From: Streptomyces spongiicola
GTDB taxonomy: Bacteria > Actinomycetota > Actinomycetes > Streptomycetales > Streptomycetaceae
Length of the DNA: 64,000 bases
Direction: 5' to 3'
Assembly (NCBI RefSeq): GCF_003122365.1
Contig: NZ_CP029254.1
Coordinates: forward strand, 5,830,001-5,894,000
Numbering within the stretch: position 1 is the stretch's first letter; every line of letters starts with the position of its first letter. Below the pieces are notes generated by a model. It did no database searches and was not told the DNA's origin. It was given only the letters and a program-made list of their open reading frames with translations. Shown piece by piece: positions 7,617 through 17,510 of this stretch. Made by a program: the position numbers and the translations under genes.

Positions 7617-9025
7617 GCGGCCGTGACGCCGCGGACGGGAACGGCACCCGCCGCACGGAAACGGAAGGGGACCCGGAGACCGTCGTCGTGGGGGCCGGCC
7701 CGGTGGGCGCGGTCACGGCGCTCTACCTCGCGCCCCGCTTCGGACCGGTCACCCTGCTGGAGAAGCGGGAGGATCCGCGGCGGGCGCCCGGCGGACAGGG
7801 CCGGTCGCTCGTCGTGATGCTGTCGGCGCGCGGCTGGCGCGCCCTGTCCGACCTCGGCGTCGCGGACGCGGTGCGCGGGATCTGCGTCCCCCTGCACGGC
7901 CGCCGCGGGCATCTGCCGGACGGCCGGACGCGGTTCACCCCCTACAGCCGGGACGGCCGGCCCATCTGGGCGGTGGAGCGCGAGCGGCTGCACCGCATCC
8001 TGCTGGACGCGGCGGAGGCGGCCCCGGGTGTCCGCATCCGCTTCGGGCAGCGCGTGCGCTCGGTGGACCTGGACGAACCCGCGGTACTGGTGGAGGACCG
8101 GCACGGGCGGTACCGGCTGACGTGCCGCCGGGTCCTGGGCTGCGACGGCGCGCACTCCGCCGCCCGGGCCGCCCTGGTGGCGCGCGGCACCCGGGCCGAG
8201 GTGCGCACGCTGGACCTGGCCTACCAGGAGATCGACGTGCCGGGCGGCCGGCTGGACGGGGCCATGACGCACTACTGGCCCAGCGGTAGGGCGATGTTCG
8301 CCGCGCACCCCCTGCCGTCGGGGAGGTTCTCCGGTTCGCTGTTCATGCGCCGCGAGGGCCCGGCCCCCTCCTACGCCGCGGCCGCCGGCGGACGGGACCT
8401 GTACGGGATGTTCGCCGCCCACTTCCCGGAGCTGACCGGGGCCGTCCCCGACATCGCGGAGCAGCTCGCCGTCAAGGCGGTCTCGACCCTGACGGCCGTC
8501 CGCTGCGACCGGTGGGTCTGGCAGGACACCTTCGCGCTGCTCGGCGACGCCTGCCATGCGATGGCGCCCTTCATGGGACACGGCATGAACTGCGGCTTCG
8601 AGGACGCCCGGGTCCTCGCCGGCTGCCTCGGCGCCGCAGCGGGCCGGGCAGCGGGCCTGGCGGCGGGCCTGGCCGCCTACGAGAAGTCCCGGATCGAGGA
8701 CGCCGACGCGATCTCCCGGCTCTCCTACCGGCACTACTTCACCATGGCCGACCCGCGCCGCGCGGAGACCGCCGTGGACGTGCTGCGCGGGCGGCTGACG
8801 GCCCTCTTCCCCGACCGGTTCGTTCCGCTGTACGAGCGGTGCGCCTTCACCGAGGAGGGCTATGCCTCCGTACTGCGCGACGAGCGGCGTCTGGACCGGC
8901 TCGCGGCGGACCTGCTCGAACGGCACGGCACCGCGCTGGTCTCGGCGTCCGACGACCGGTTGAGCGCCTGCACCCGATCCCTCGTCCCGGACACAGCCAC
9001 CCTGGAGGACACCGGATGTTCGTGA
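7613..9025 (+). CDS. FAD-dependent monooxygenase, kynurenine 3-monooxygenase-like (Ecm4-like)
   Basis: 470 residues. The N-terminus has a Rossmann FAD motif, VVVGAGPVGAVTALYLA (from about residue 24). The second FAD motif is ALLGDACHAMAPFMGHGMNCGFEDA, whose GMNxGFED core is the hallmark of kynurenine 3-monooxygenase. GRSLVVMLSARGWRAL matches the corresponding KMO substrate-side motif. In a quinoxaline pathway it would hydroxylate or oxidatively rearrange a beta-hydroxykynurenine-type intermediate to introduce the second ring nitrogen. The start ATG overlaps the stop of the dehydrogenase gene (ATGA), and the stop overlaps the next gene by 10 bp, so it is translationally coupled on both sides. 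The exact substrate is inferred. Confidence 0.9.
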   Translation: MSGRDAADGNGTRRTETEGDPETVVVGAGPVGAVTALYLAPRFGPVTLLEKREDPRRAPGGQGRSLVVMLSARGWRALSDLGVADAVRGICVPLHGRRGHLPDGRTRFTPYSRDGRPIWAVERERLHRILLDAAEAAPGVRIRFGQRVRSVDLDEPAVLVEDRHGRYRLTCRRVLGCDGAHSAARAALVARGTRAEVRTLDLAYQEIDVPGGRLDGAMTHYWPSGRAMFAAHPLPSGRFSGSLFMRREGPAPSYAAAAGGRDLYGMFAAHFPELTGAVPDIAEQLAVKAVSTLTAVRCDRWVWQDTFALLGDACHAMAPFMGHGMNCGFEDARVLAGCLGAAAGRAAGLAAGLAAYEKSRIEDADAISRLSYRHYFTMADPRRAETAVDVLRGRLTALFPDRFVPLYERCAFTEEGYASVLRDERRLDRLAADLLERHGTALVSASDDRLSACTRSLVPDTATLEDTGCS

Positions 9026-9348
9026 TCCTGTTCACGTCGCGCCTCTCCGAGGAGGCGGGCGAGGAGTACTACGCCACCGAGGAGCGGTTGCAGGAGCGGC
9101 TCCGGGCCGTCACCGACTCCGACCCGGTGGAGGTCAGGCACTACACCGGGGAGGACGGCGAACGCCTCACGGTCATGCTGTGGCGGGACGCGGAGACCCT
9201 GGAGAGGTGGCGTGCCGACCCCGGGCACCGGGGGGCGCAGCGGCTGGGGCGGGAACGCTGGTACTCCGCCTACGAACTCACCGTCGCCGAGGTGCTCCGG
9301 ACCAGCGCGGGCGGGGCCGGCGGCACGGTGCCCGGGGAGCCGCGCTGA
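9016..9348 (+). CDS. Small antibiotic-biosynthesis-monooxygenase (ABM)-like protein
   Basis: 110 residues beginning MFVILFTSRLSEEAGEEYYATEERLQERL. The pattern of a beta strand, a helix and FxSW-like WRDAETLERWRADPGHRGAQRLGRERWYSAYELTVAEV resembles dimeric alpha+beta-barrel (ABM/DUF) proteins. These often act as cofactor-free oxygenases or helper proteins in polyketide and peptide pathways. It starts inside the end of the monooxygenase gene, so it is made with it. A role in chromophore maturation is likely from position alone, but no catalytic residue can be assigned. It occupies the slot of ecm5 in the echinomycin cluster. Confidence 0.75.
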   Translation: MFVILFTSRLSEEAGEEYYATEERLQERLRAVTDSDPVEVRHYTGEDGERLTVMLWRDAETLERWRADPGHRGAQRLGRERWYSAYELTVAEVLRTSAGGAGGTVPGEPR

Positions 9349-9723
9349 GGGCTGTCCCGTCGCCGGGCGCCCGCCGGGGCCCGGTGCCGGGTCCCGGGTC
9401 CCGGCGGTGGTCCGGTGCGGCCCCGCGGCGTCCGGTGGCGGCGATCCGTCCGGCGTGTGTTTCCGGTCATGTCGGCGGGAGGCGGAGGAGGCGTGCGGGA
9501 AAGCGGGGACACGTGGTCCGCGGACGTGCTCGGGAACGGCGCGGCGGGCCGACCGCGGCCGGGCCGCGGGGTCCGGCCCGCGGGCTTCGGGGGTGGCCGA
9601 ATTCTGTTCGGATCTCTGGCCAACATCTTTCATCCCCGTTGATCAGCCCTGTGGCCGCGGCAAGCATCGGCACCGTGAGTGGCCGTTGACCTGGAACCAC
9701 CGTCTAACCGGAGGGAAGGCCTG
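9349..9723 (+). promoter_or_regulatory. Leader region of the NRPS operon, with a GCCAACATCTTT element
   Basis: A 375-bp non-coding gap before the first NRPS gene. It holds GCCAACATCTTT at 9619-9630, resembling GCCGACATCTGT in both copies of the 208-bp repeat, and CCGCGGCAAGCAT at 9654-9666, resembling CCGCGGCGAGCGGAAAGCAT in the repeat. A GGAGGG ribosome-binding site at 9710-9715 decides the NRPS start. The promoter itself is not certain. Confidence 0.4.
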
Positions 9724-12700
9724 ATGGGTTGCAACGGCGCCACGACCGCGCAGGAGGCCATGTGGCTGGCGCAGGAACTCGCTTCGGACGTACCGAACAA
9801 CGTCGCCACCCTCTGGGACGTCGACGGCGACCTGGACACCGCCCTGCTCGCGGAGGCGCTCCGGGCGGCCGTGGCGGAGGCGGGCGCGCTGACGGTGAAC
9901 TTCCGCCGGGACGACGACGGGCTGCGGACGGTCCCCCGGGACCCGGCGGGGTGGGAGCCGTTCCGCCTCGACGTCGGCGGGGCCGCCGACCCCGCGGACG
10001 CGGCCCGCGAGATCGTCGCCGGCCTGGTGCGCCGGCCGTTCGACCTGGCCGGGGAAGCCCTCTGGCGGATCGGCACGATCCGCACGGGCCCCGGGCGCCA
10101 TCTGCTCGTGCTGGTCTTCCACCACATCCTCACCGACGCGTTCGGCGTCCTCACCCTGCTGTCCGGGCGGATCGCCGAGATCTACCGCGCGCTGCACGCG
10201 GGTTCCGCGCTGCCCGGGGGCGCCCCGAACCCGCCCGCGGACGCGGCCGGAAAGGACGCCGCCTACCGGGTGTCGAAACGTTTCGCCGACGCCGAGCGGT
10301 TCTGGCGGGACTACCTCGCCGGCGAACTGCCCGCCGCCCGGCTGCCCACCGGCGTCCGCCCCGATCCCGACGGCCCCGCCGGCGGGCCGGGGTACTGGGA
10401 CGGGCTCACCGCACCGCAGGGAATGGCCACCCGCACCGCGACGGTCCCGGCCGGTGAACTCGCCGCCTGGGAACACGCCGCCGAGGCGGCCGGGACGGCG
10501 CTGCCCGACCTCGTCGCCTCGGCCGCCACCGCCTTCCTGCGCCACCTGTGCGGTCCCTCCGAGCCGCTGCTCACCATCACCGTCAACCACCGGGTCGGCG
10601 CCCTGCGCCGCTCCCCGGGCCTGCTCTCCAACCGCGTACCGCTGCGAGCGCGGGTGGACCCCCAGGCCGACTTCGTGGAGCTGGCAGAGTCGCTCGGCCG
10701 GGAACGCCGCCGCGTCCTGCGGCACTCCCGGCACGACATCTCCCTGATCAAACGGGCCACCGGCCACGCCGGCGACGTACGCAGCCCGTTCGGCGCGGTC
10801 GTCAACGTGCTCCCCTCCGTCGAGGCGCTCGATCTCGCGGGTGCCCGCGCCCGTTTCGCAGGCGGTACCTTCGGCGTGATCGACGAGGTCATGGTCTGCG
10901 TCTACACCGACGGCGGACCCTGCAGCGACCTGTACGTCCGCTTCGACGCGCCGCGGGCGGAGTACGACGACCAGGACGTCGCCGGGCTCGCCGGCCGGTT
11001 CGTGACCTTCCTGCGCGCGGCCCTGGCCGACCCGCGCACCCCGGTCGGGGACGTGTCGGTGCTCGGTGCCGCCGAACGCCGCGCGCTGCTCACCGCGTAC
11101 GCCGGGCCCGCGGTGGCCCCGCCGCCCGCGACCCTGGCCGAACTGCTCGTCCGGCAGGCCCGCGCCACCCCGGACGCCGTCGCGGTGGTTTTCGAGGACA
11201 CCCGGCTGACCTACCGGGAGCTGGACGAGCGCGCCGGCCGGCTCGCCGCGCTGCTCCGCGAGCGCGGTGCCGGGCCCGAGCGGTTCGTCGCGGTGGCCGT
11301 ACCCCGCTCCCCGGAACTGGTCGTCGCCCTGGTCGCGGTGCTCAGGGCGGGCGCCGCCTATGTGCCCGTCGACCCGGACTACCCGGCCGCCCGGGTCGCG
11401 TACATGCTCGCCGACGCCGGGCCGGCGCTGCTGCTCACCGTCAAGGACACCGCGGACCGGCTGCCGCGCACCGGCGTCCCCCTGATCACGCTCGACGAAC
11501 TCCCGGTCACCGACGCTCCCGTCCCGGTCGCCCCGCACCACACCGGGCACCCGGCGTACATGATCTACACGTCGGGATCGACCGGGCGGCCCAAGGGCGC
11601 CGTCGTCACGCACGCCGCGATCGTCAACCGGCTGCGCTGGATGCAGGACCGCTACCGGCTGGACGGCTCCGACCGGGTCCTCCAGAAGACCTCCGCCTCG
11701 TTCGACGTGTCCGTCTGGGAGTTCTTCTGGCCTCTGACCACCGGCGCCACCCTCGTGGTGGCACCGCCGGACGGGCACCGCGACCCGGGCTACCTCGCCG
11801 GGCTGATCCGGCGGGCCGGCGTCACGACCGTGCACTTCGTCCCCTCGATGCTGGCCGAGTTCGCCACCGAGGAGACGGCCGCCGCCGCCACCGCTCTGCG
11901 CCGCGTCCTCTGCAGCGGCGAGGCGCTCCCCGCCGGGCTGGCGGCGCGGTTCCACCGGCTCTTCGGGGTGCCGCTGCACAACCTGTACGGCCCGACGGAG
12001 GCGGCCGTGGACGTCACCGCCTGGCAGTACCGGCCCGGCGCGCGCACGATACCGATCGGCGCCCCGATCTGGAACACCGCGCTGTACGTCCTCGACGACC
12101 GGCTCCGGCCGCTTCCCCCCGGGGTCTTCGGCGACCTCTACATCGAGGGCGCCGGACTCGCCCGGGGCTACCACGGCCGCCCGGCCCTGACCGCGGAGCG
12201 CTTCGTGGCCTGCCCGTTCGGCCCGCCCGGGCGGCGCATGTACCGGACCGGCGACCTGGCCCGCTGGAACGCCGGCGGCGAGCTGGAGTTCGCCGGCCGC
12301 GCCGACGACCAGGTCAAGATCCGCGGCTTCCGGGTCGAACCGCAGGAGATCGAGGCCGCCCTGACCGACCACCCGGGAGTGCTGCGGGCGGCCGTCGTCG
12401 CCCGGCCCGGCCGGGGCGCCGACGGGGCCCTGCAGCTCTTCGCCTACGTCGTCCCGGACACCCGCGGCGGCACGGAGTGGGACCTGCACGCCGGTCTCGA
12501 CGTCGCCGGGCTGCGCGGCTTCGCCGCGGCCCGGCTGCCCGCCCACCTGGTGCCCGCCGCCTTCGTCGCACTCGACCGGCTGCCGCTGACCGCCAACGGC
12601 AAACTGGACCGGGCCGGGCTGCCCGAGCCGGAGTTCGCCGGGCGCGCCCACCGGCCGCCCCGGACCGGTGGGGAGCGCCTGCTGGCCGCCGCGTTCGCCG

Positions 12701-15700
12701 AGGTGCTCGGCCTGGGCCGGATCGGCGCCGACGACGACTTCTTCACCCTCGGGGGCGACAGCATCCGGGCGATCCAGGTGGTGGCCCGCGCCCGCGCCGG
12801 CGGCCTCGCGCTCAGCCCGCGCGCCGTGTTCGAGTGCCGCACCGTCGCCGCGCTCGCCCGGGCCGCGGTCCGCGACACCGCCCCGGCGCCCCTCGCCGAA
12901 CTCGACGGCGGCGGGACCGGTCCGCTGCCACTCCCCCCGATGGCCCGGCTGCACGCCGAGCGCGGCCCCGGTCTGGACCGGCTCGCACAGTGGCTGGTGC
13001 TGGAACTGCCCGCGGGGGTGCACCTCCCCGGTCTCACCGCGACCCTGCGCGCCGTCCTCGACCGGCACGACGTGCTGCGCTCCCGGCTCACGGACGACGG
13101 CCTGCTGGTGCCGCCGCCCGGCACCCCGGACCCCGCCGCACTGGTCAAACGGGTCGGCTGCCCCGGGGACTGGGACGGTGAGGACTGGGGGACCCTGCTC
13201 CGCGCCGAGGCCGCCGACGCCGTACGGCACATCGACGCCCGGGCCGGCCGGATGCTCCGGCTGGTCTGGTTCGACGCCCCCGGCGGACCCGGGCGGCTGC
13301 TGGTCGCGGCCCACCACCTGGCCGTCGACGGGCTGTCCTGGCGGGTGCTGCTGCCCGACCTGGCCGCGGCCTGGTCCCGGGTCCGGGACGGCCGGACGCC
13401 CGAACTGCCCCCGGTGGGGACCTCCCTGCGCCGCTGGCTGCGGGCCCTGGCGGACGAGGCGGCCCGGCCCGGACGCGCCGCGGAGGTGCCGCTGTGGCGC
13501 GAGCTGCTCACCCCGCCCGTCGCCCCGGTCGGCTCCCGGCCGCTCGACCCCCGGCGGGACCTGACCGCCACCACCGGCACCGTGCGCGTGGAACTCCCGG
13601 CCGACCTCACCGAGGCCGTCCTGACCTCCGTACCGGCGGCCTACCGCAGCGGCGCGGACGACGTACTGCTCACCGCCCTCGTCCTCGCACTGGCCCGGCG
13701 GCGGCGAGGCGTCACCGACGGCGCCACGGTCGTACGGCTGGAGGGGCACGGCCGGCAGGAGGAGTTGGTCCCGGGCGCGGACCTGTCCCGCACGGCCGGA
13801 TGGTTCACCACGGTCACCCCCGTCCGGTTCGACGTCTCCGGGATCGACGTCGACGCCGCGATCGCGGGCGGGGCCGCCGCGGGCGACGCCCTGCGGAGGG
13901 TGAAGGAGCAGCGCCGCGCCCTGCCCGAGGGCGGCATCGGCTACACACTGCTGCGGTACGTCAACGACGAGACCGCGGCGCTGCTGCGCCCGTACCCGGC
14001 GGACGAGATCGGCTTCAACTTCCTGGGCCGCTTCTCCTTCGAACGTCCCGGGCCGGCGCCCGGCCCGGACCGGGACGGCGGCTCCGGATGGACCCCGGCG
14101 CCCGAATGCGCCGAACTGGTCGCCGCACCCGCGGCGGACATGCCGGCCCCCTGCGCGCTCGAACTGAACTCGCTGGTGACCGGCACCGGCGGCGGCGCCC
14201 GGCTCACCGCCCTGTTCACCTTCGCCACCGGAGTGCTGACCTCCGGCGAGGTCCGCGCCCTCGCCGGCACCTGGTGCGACGCCCTGCGCGGGTTGCAGGG
14301 CCTGGTCGCGGCCGGCGGGCACGGGCTGGCCCCGTCCGACGTGCCGCTGGTGAGCGTCCGCCAGGACGAACTGGACGGCTGGGAGCGGCGCTTCGGGCGG
14401 GTCGGCGACGTATGGCCGCTCACCCCGCTGCAACACGGCCTGCTGTACCACACGATGCTCGCGCGGTCCGCGTCCGAGGCGTACCAGACGCAGTTCGTGT
14501 TCCGGCTCGAAGGCCCGCTGGACGCTACGCGCCTGCGGGCCGCGGCCCGCGCCCTGCTCCGACGGCACCCGAACCTGCGGGTCGCGTTCCTGCCGGGCGC
14601 CACCGGCGAGCCCGTGCAGATCGTCGTGGAGGACCTCCCGCTCCCCTGGCGGGAGGTGGACCTCACCGGCCGGTCCGGCGCCGGGGCGCGGCTGGCGGAG
14701 ATCCTCGCGGAGGAGCGGGACACCCGCTTCCGCCCCGACAGTCCGCCGCTGCTGCGCCTCACCCTCGTCACGCTCGGGCCCGGACGCGCCGAACTGGCCC
14801 TCACCGCGCACCACGCGCTGTTCGACGGCTGGTCGGTGCCCCTGATCGGGCGCGAACTGATGGACCTCTACGCCGCCGGGGGCCACGACGGCGCACCGGC
14901 AGCCCCGCACGGCTACCGGGACTTCCTGAGCTGGCTGTCGCGGCAGGACAGGGCACGCTCCGCCCGGGCGTGGGCCGGGGAGCTGGCCGGGGTGGCGGAG
15001 CCCACGCTTCTGGCGCCCACCCGGCCGGCGCCCACCCTGCCGGCGGCCCGCCCGGCGGGCGGCAGCGATCAGGTCGACGCGGCGCTGGCCGGCGAGGACG
15101 CCGCCCGGCTGGCGCGCCGGGCCGCGGAGTGGGGCGTCACCCCCAACACCCTGGTGCAGGGCGCCTGGGCGGTGGTGCTGGCGCAGCTGACCGGCCGTGA
15201 GGACGTGCTGTTCGGCGCCACGGTCGCGGGGCGGCCCGCGGGGCTGCCGGGAGCGGACTCGACGATCGGCCTCTTCATCAACACGGTGCCGGTACGGGTG
15301 CGGTGTGCGCCGGGCGACGGGGTCCGGGAACTGCTCGGGCGGCTCCAGGACGCCCAGGCGGGCATGCTGGACCATCACCATCTCGGGCTCGCGGACATCC
15401 AGCGGGCGACCGGTCTGAGCGCCCTGTTCGACACGCTCGTGGTGTTCGAGTCGTTCCCCGTCGACCGGTCCGGCCGCCCGTCGGCGGACCTGGCCGTGAC
15501 CGGCATCCGCCCGTACGCCCCGCCGCACTACCCGCTGACCGTGATCGCGGCGGCCGACCCGCTGCTGCGGATCTCCTTCCAGTACCGGCGGGACGTCTTC
15601 GAGCGGACCGCCGTGGAGGCGGCCGCCGGCCGGCTGGTGCGGGTGCTGCGGCAGATGGCCGCCGATCCGCACACCACCGTCGGCGCGATCGACGTGCTGT

Positions 15701-17502
15701 CCGGTGCCGAGCGCGAACAGGTGCTGCACGGCTGGAACGACACCGCGGTCCCGCCGCCCGAGCGGACCGTTCCCGAACTCGTCGCGGTTCGGGCGGCGGC
15801 GGCGCCGGACGCGGTCTGCGTCGAGTTCCGCGGGCGGCGTCTGACCTACCGGGAGCTGGACGAGCGGTCCGGCCGGCTGGCGCACTGGCTGGCCGGGCAG
15901 GGGGTGGGCCCGGAGTCGCGGGTCGTGGTGCTGCTGCCCCGCTCGGCTGACCTGGTGGTGGCCCTGCTGGCGGTGTGGAAGGCGGGCGGCGGCTATGTTC
16001 CGGTGGACCCGGACTATCCGGCGGCCCGGGTGCGGGCCGTGGTCGAGGACTGCGCACCGGTGCTGGTCCTCGACGAGGAGCGGCTGGCCGGGGTCGACCT
16101 GTCGGCCGGATCCCCCCACCCCGTCCGCGGCCCGCGTGTCGCCGTCGGCGCCGACCACGCCGCGTACACCGTCTACACCTCCGGCTCCACCGGGACCCCC
16201 AAGGGCGTCGTGGTCCGGCACGGCTCCCTGGCGACCCTGCTGACCGCGATGCAGGATCGTTTCACCCTGACGCCGGAAGACCGGCTGCTGGCCTGCGCCA
16301 CCGTCGCGTTCGACATCGCGGCGCTGGAACTCTTCCTGCCCCTGACGACCGGTGCCCGGGTGGTGCTGGCGGGCAGGGAGGACATCACCCAGCCCTCGGC
16401 CCTGCTCGACCTCGTCGAGCGGTCCGGAATCACCGTCATGCAGGCCACCCCCGCGCTCTGGGAGACCCTGGCCGCCCATGTGCCGGCCTGCCTGACCGGG
16501 CTGCGGGTGATCTCCACCGGAGAGGCCCTGCCGCCGGCCCTCGCCGAGACCCTGTGCGAGCACGCCGCCGAGGTCACCAACCTCTACGGTCCCACCGAGA
16601 CCACCGTCTACGCCACCGCCGCCCGCCTGGTCCCCGGCACCCGCGGCATGCCTCCCTCCGTCGGCGGTCCCGTCGCGGGAACCCGGATCCTCGTCCTGGA
16701 CCGCACACTGCGCCCGGTGCCGCCCGGCGCGACCGGCGACCTCTGGATCGCCGGCGAGGGCCTGGCCCGCGGCTACCACGGCCGGCCGGGGCTGACCGCG
16801 GAGCGCTTCGTGGCCTGCCCGTTCGGGCCGCCCGGCACGCGGATGTACCGCAGCGGGGACCTCGCCCGCTGGACGGACTCCGGAGAGGTGCAGTACCTCG
16901 GCCGGTCCGACCACCAGATCAAACTCCGCGGCTTCCGGATCGAACCGGCCGAGATCGAGCAGACCCTGACCCGCCACCCCGCGGTCCGCCGGGCCGTCGC
17001 CGTCGCCCGCGAGGACCGGCCCGGCGACCGGAGGCTGGTGGCCTACGTGGTGCCGGAGGCCGGCACCGAGCCGCCGGGCGCGGAAGCGCTGCGGGAGGCG
17101 GTGGGGGAGCGGCTCCCGGGCTACATGGTCCCCGCCGCTTTCGTGGTGCTCGAGGAACTGCCGCTGACGCCGAACGGCAAGCTCGACCGCCTCGCGCTGC
17201 CCCGGCCGGAATCCGGAGGGGACGTGCACCGTGCTCCCCGCACCCCCCGGGAGAAGGCCCTGTGCGCGCTGTTCGCCGAGGTCCTGGGGGCTGAACGGGT
17301 CGGCCTCGACGACGACTTCTTCGTCCTGGGCGGGCATTCGCTCCTGGCCACCAGGCTGGTGGCCCGGGTGCGCGCGGAGCTGGGCGTGGAGATCCCCATG
17401 CGGACCCTCTTCACCGCCCCCACCGTCGCCGGACTGGACGGCCGCTGGGCCGAGATGTCGGCCACTTCCCGAAAGCCGCTGCGGAGAATGACCGGAAGGT
17501 AG
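9724..17502 (+). CDS. ecm6: Bimodular NRPS: C(starter)-A(Ser)-T-E-C-A-T (Ecm6-like)
   Basis: 2592 residues; the ATG at 9724 follows GGAGGG, so the upstream in-frame extension is rejected. Domains: starter C with HHILTD at residue 133, where the usual final Gly is Ala; A1 with MIYTSGSTGRPKG near 613 and specificity code DVWHLSLVDK, a serine code; T1 with LGGDS (Ser 1013); E with HHLAVDG near 1197, EGHGR, GIGYTLLRY and FNFLGRF, giving D-Ser; C2 with HHALFDG near 1696; A2 with TVYTSGSTG near 2149 and code DILQITLVYK (small residue; Ala expected from echinomycin, Gly possible); T2 with LGGHS (Ser 2539). The starter C should join the aryl acid to serine. The stop is 8 bp from the next NRPS. Codes were read by hand against GrsA positions. 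Confidence 0.96.
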   Translation: MGCNGATTAQEAMWLAQELASDVPNNVATLWDVDGDLDTALLAEALRAAVAEAGALTVNFRRDDDGLRTVPRDPAGWEPFRLDVGGAADPADAAREIVAGLVRRPFDLAGEALWRIGTIRTGPGRHLLVLVFHHILTDAFGVLTLLSGRIAEIYRALHAGSALPGGAPNPPADAAGKDAAYRVSKRFADAERFWRDYLAGELPAARLPTGVRPDPDGPAGGPGYWDGLTAPQGMATRTATVPAGELAAWEHAAEAAGTALPDLVASAATAFLRHLCGPSEPLLTITVNHRVGALRRSPGLLSNRVPLRARVDPQADFVELAESLGRERRRVLRHSRHDISLIKRATGHAGDVRSPFGAVVNVLPSVEALDLAGARARFAGGTFGVIDEVMVCVYTDGGPCSDLYVRFDAPRAEYDDQDVAGLAGRFVTFLRAALADPRTPVGDVSVLGAAERRALLTAYAGPAVAPPPATLAELLVRQARATPDAVAVVFEDTRLTYRELDERAGRLAALLRERGAGPERFVAVAVPRSPELVVALVAVLRAGAAYVPVDPDYPAARVAYMLADAGPALLLTVKDTADRLPRTGVPLITLDELPVTDAPVPVAPHHTGHPAYMIYTSGSTGRPKGAVVTHAAIVNRLRWMQDRYRLDGSDRVLQKTSASFDVSVWEFFWPLTTGATLVVAPPDGHRDPGYLAGLIRRAGVTTVHFVPSMLAEFATEETAAAATALRRVLCSGEALPAGLAARFHRLFGVPLHNLYGPTEAAVDVTAWQYRPGARTIPIGAPIWNTALYVLDDRLRPLPPGVFGDLYIEGAGLARGYHGRPALTAERFVACPFGPPGRRMYRTGDLARWNAGGELEFAGRADDQVKIRGFRVEPQEIEAALTDHPGVLRAAVVARPGRGADGALQLFAYVVPDTRGGTEWDLHAGLDVAGLRGFAAARLPAHLVPAAFVALDRLPLTANGKLDRAGLPEPEFAGRAHRPPRTGGERLLAAAFAEVLGLGRIGADDDFFTLGGDSIRAIQVVARARAGGLALSPRAVFECRTVAALARAAVRDTAPAPLAELDGGGTGPLPLPPMARLHAERGPGLDRLAQWLVLELPAGVHLPGLTATLRAVLDRHDVLRSRLTDDGLLVPPPGTPDPAALVKRVGCPGDWDGEDWGTLLRAEAADAVRHIDARAGRMLRLVWFDAPGGPGRLLVAAHHLAVDGLSWRVLLPDLAAAWSRVRDGRTPELPPVGTSLRRWLRALADEAARPGRAAEVPLWRELLTPPVAPVGSRPLDPRRDLTATTGTVRVELPADLTEAVLTSVPAAYRSGADDVLLTALVLALARRRRGVTDGATVVRLEGHGRQEELVPGADLSRTAGWFTTVTPVRFDVSGIDVDAAIAGGAAAGDALRRVKEQRRALPEGGIGYTLLRYVNDETAALLRPYPADEIGFNFLGRFSFERPGPAPGPDRDGGSGWTPAPECAELVAAPAADMPAPCALELNSLVTGTGGGARLTALFTFATGVLTSGEVRALAGTWCDALRGLQGLVAAGGHGLAPSDVPLVSVRQDELDGWERRFGRVGDVWPLTPLQHGLLYHTMLARSASEAYQTQFVFRLEGPLDATRLRAAARALLRRHPNLRVAFLPGATGEPVQIVVEDLPLPWREVDLTGRSGAGARLAEILAEERDTRFRPDSPPLLRLTLVTLGPGRAELALTAHHALFDGWSVPLIGRELMDLYAAGGHDGAPAAPHGYRDFLSWLSRQDRARSARAWAGELAGVAEPTLLAPTRPAPTLPAARPAGGSDQVDAALAGEDAARLARRAAEWGVTPNTLVQGAWAVVLAQLTGREDVLFGATVAGRPAGLPGADSTIGLFINTVPVRVRCAPGDGVRELLGRLQDAQAGMLDHHHLGLADIQRATGLSALFDTLVVFESFPVDRSGRPSADLAVTGIRPYAPPHYPLTVIAAADPLLRISFQYRRDVFERTAVEAAAGRLVRVLRQMAADPHTTVGAIDVLSGAEREQVLHGWNDTAVPPPERTVPELVAVRAAAAPDAVCVEFRGRRLTYRELDERSGRLAHWLAGQGVGPESRVVVLLPRSADLVVALLAVWKAGGGYVPVDPDYPAARVRAVVEDCAPVLVLDEERLAGVDLSAGSPHPVRGPRVAVGADHAAYTVYTSGSTGTPKGVVVRHGSLATLLTAMQDRFTLTPEDRLLACATVAFDIAALELFLPLTTGARVVLAGREDITQPSALLDLVERSGITVMQATPALWETLAAHVPACLTGLRVISTGEALPPALAETLCEHAAEVTNLYGPTETTVYATAARLVPGTRGMPPSVGGPVAGTRILVLDRTLRPVPPGATGDLWIAGEGLARGYHGRPGLTAERFVACPFGPPGTRMYRSGDLARWTDSGEVQYLGRSDHQIKLRGFRIEPAEIEQTLTRHPAVRRAVAVAREDRPGDRRLVAYVVPEAGTEPPGAEALREAVGERLPGYMVPAAFVVLEELPLTPNGKLDRLALPRPESGGDVHRAPRTPREKALCALFAEVLGAERVGLDDDFFVLGGHSLLATRLVARVRAELGVEIPMRTLFTAPTVAGLDGRWAEMSATSRKPLRRMTGR

Positions 17503-17510
17503 GAAACACC

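Noticed and set aside
9643..17337. A 2564-residue open frame on the minus strand through the first NRPS gene, and similar long antisense frames at 17121-20045, 20280-23975 and 23976-27173
   Set aside because: They are antisense shadows of very high GC coding DNA; the plus strand has complete NRPS motifs and correct codon bias.
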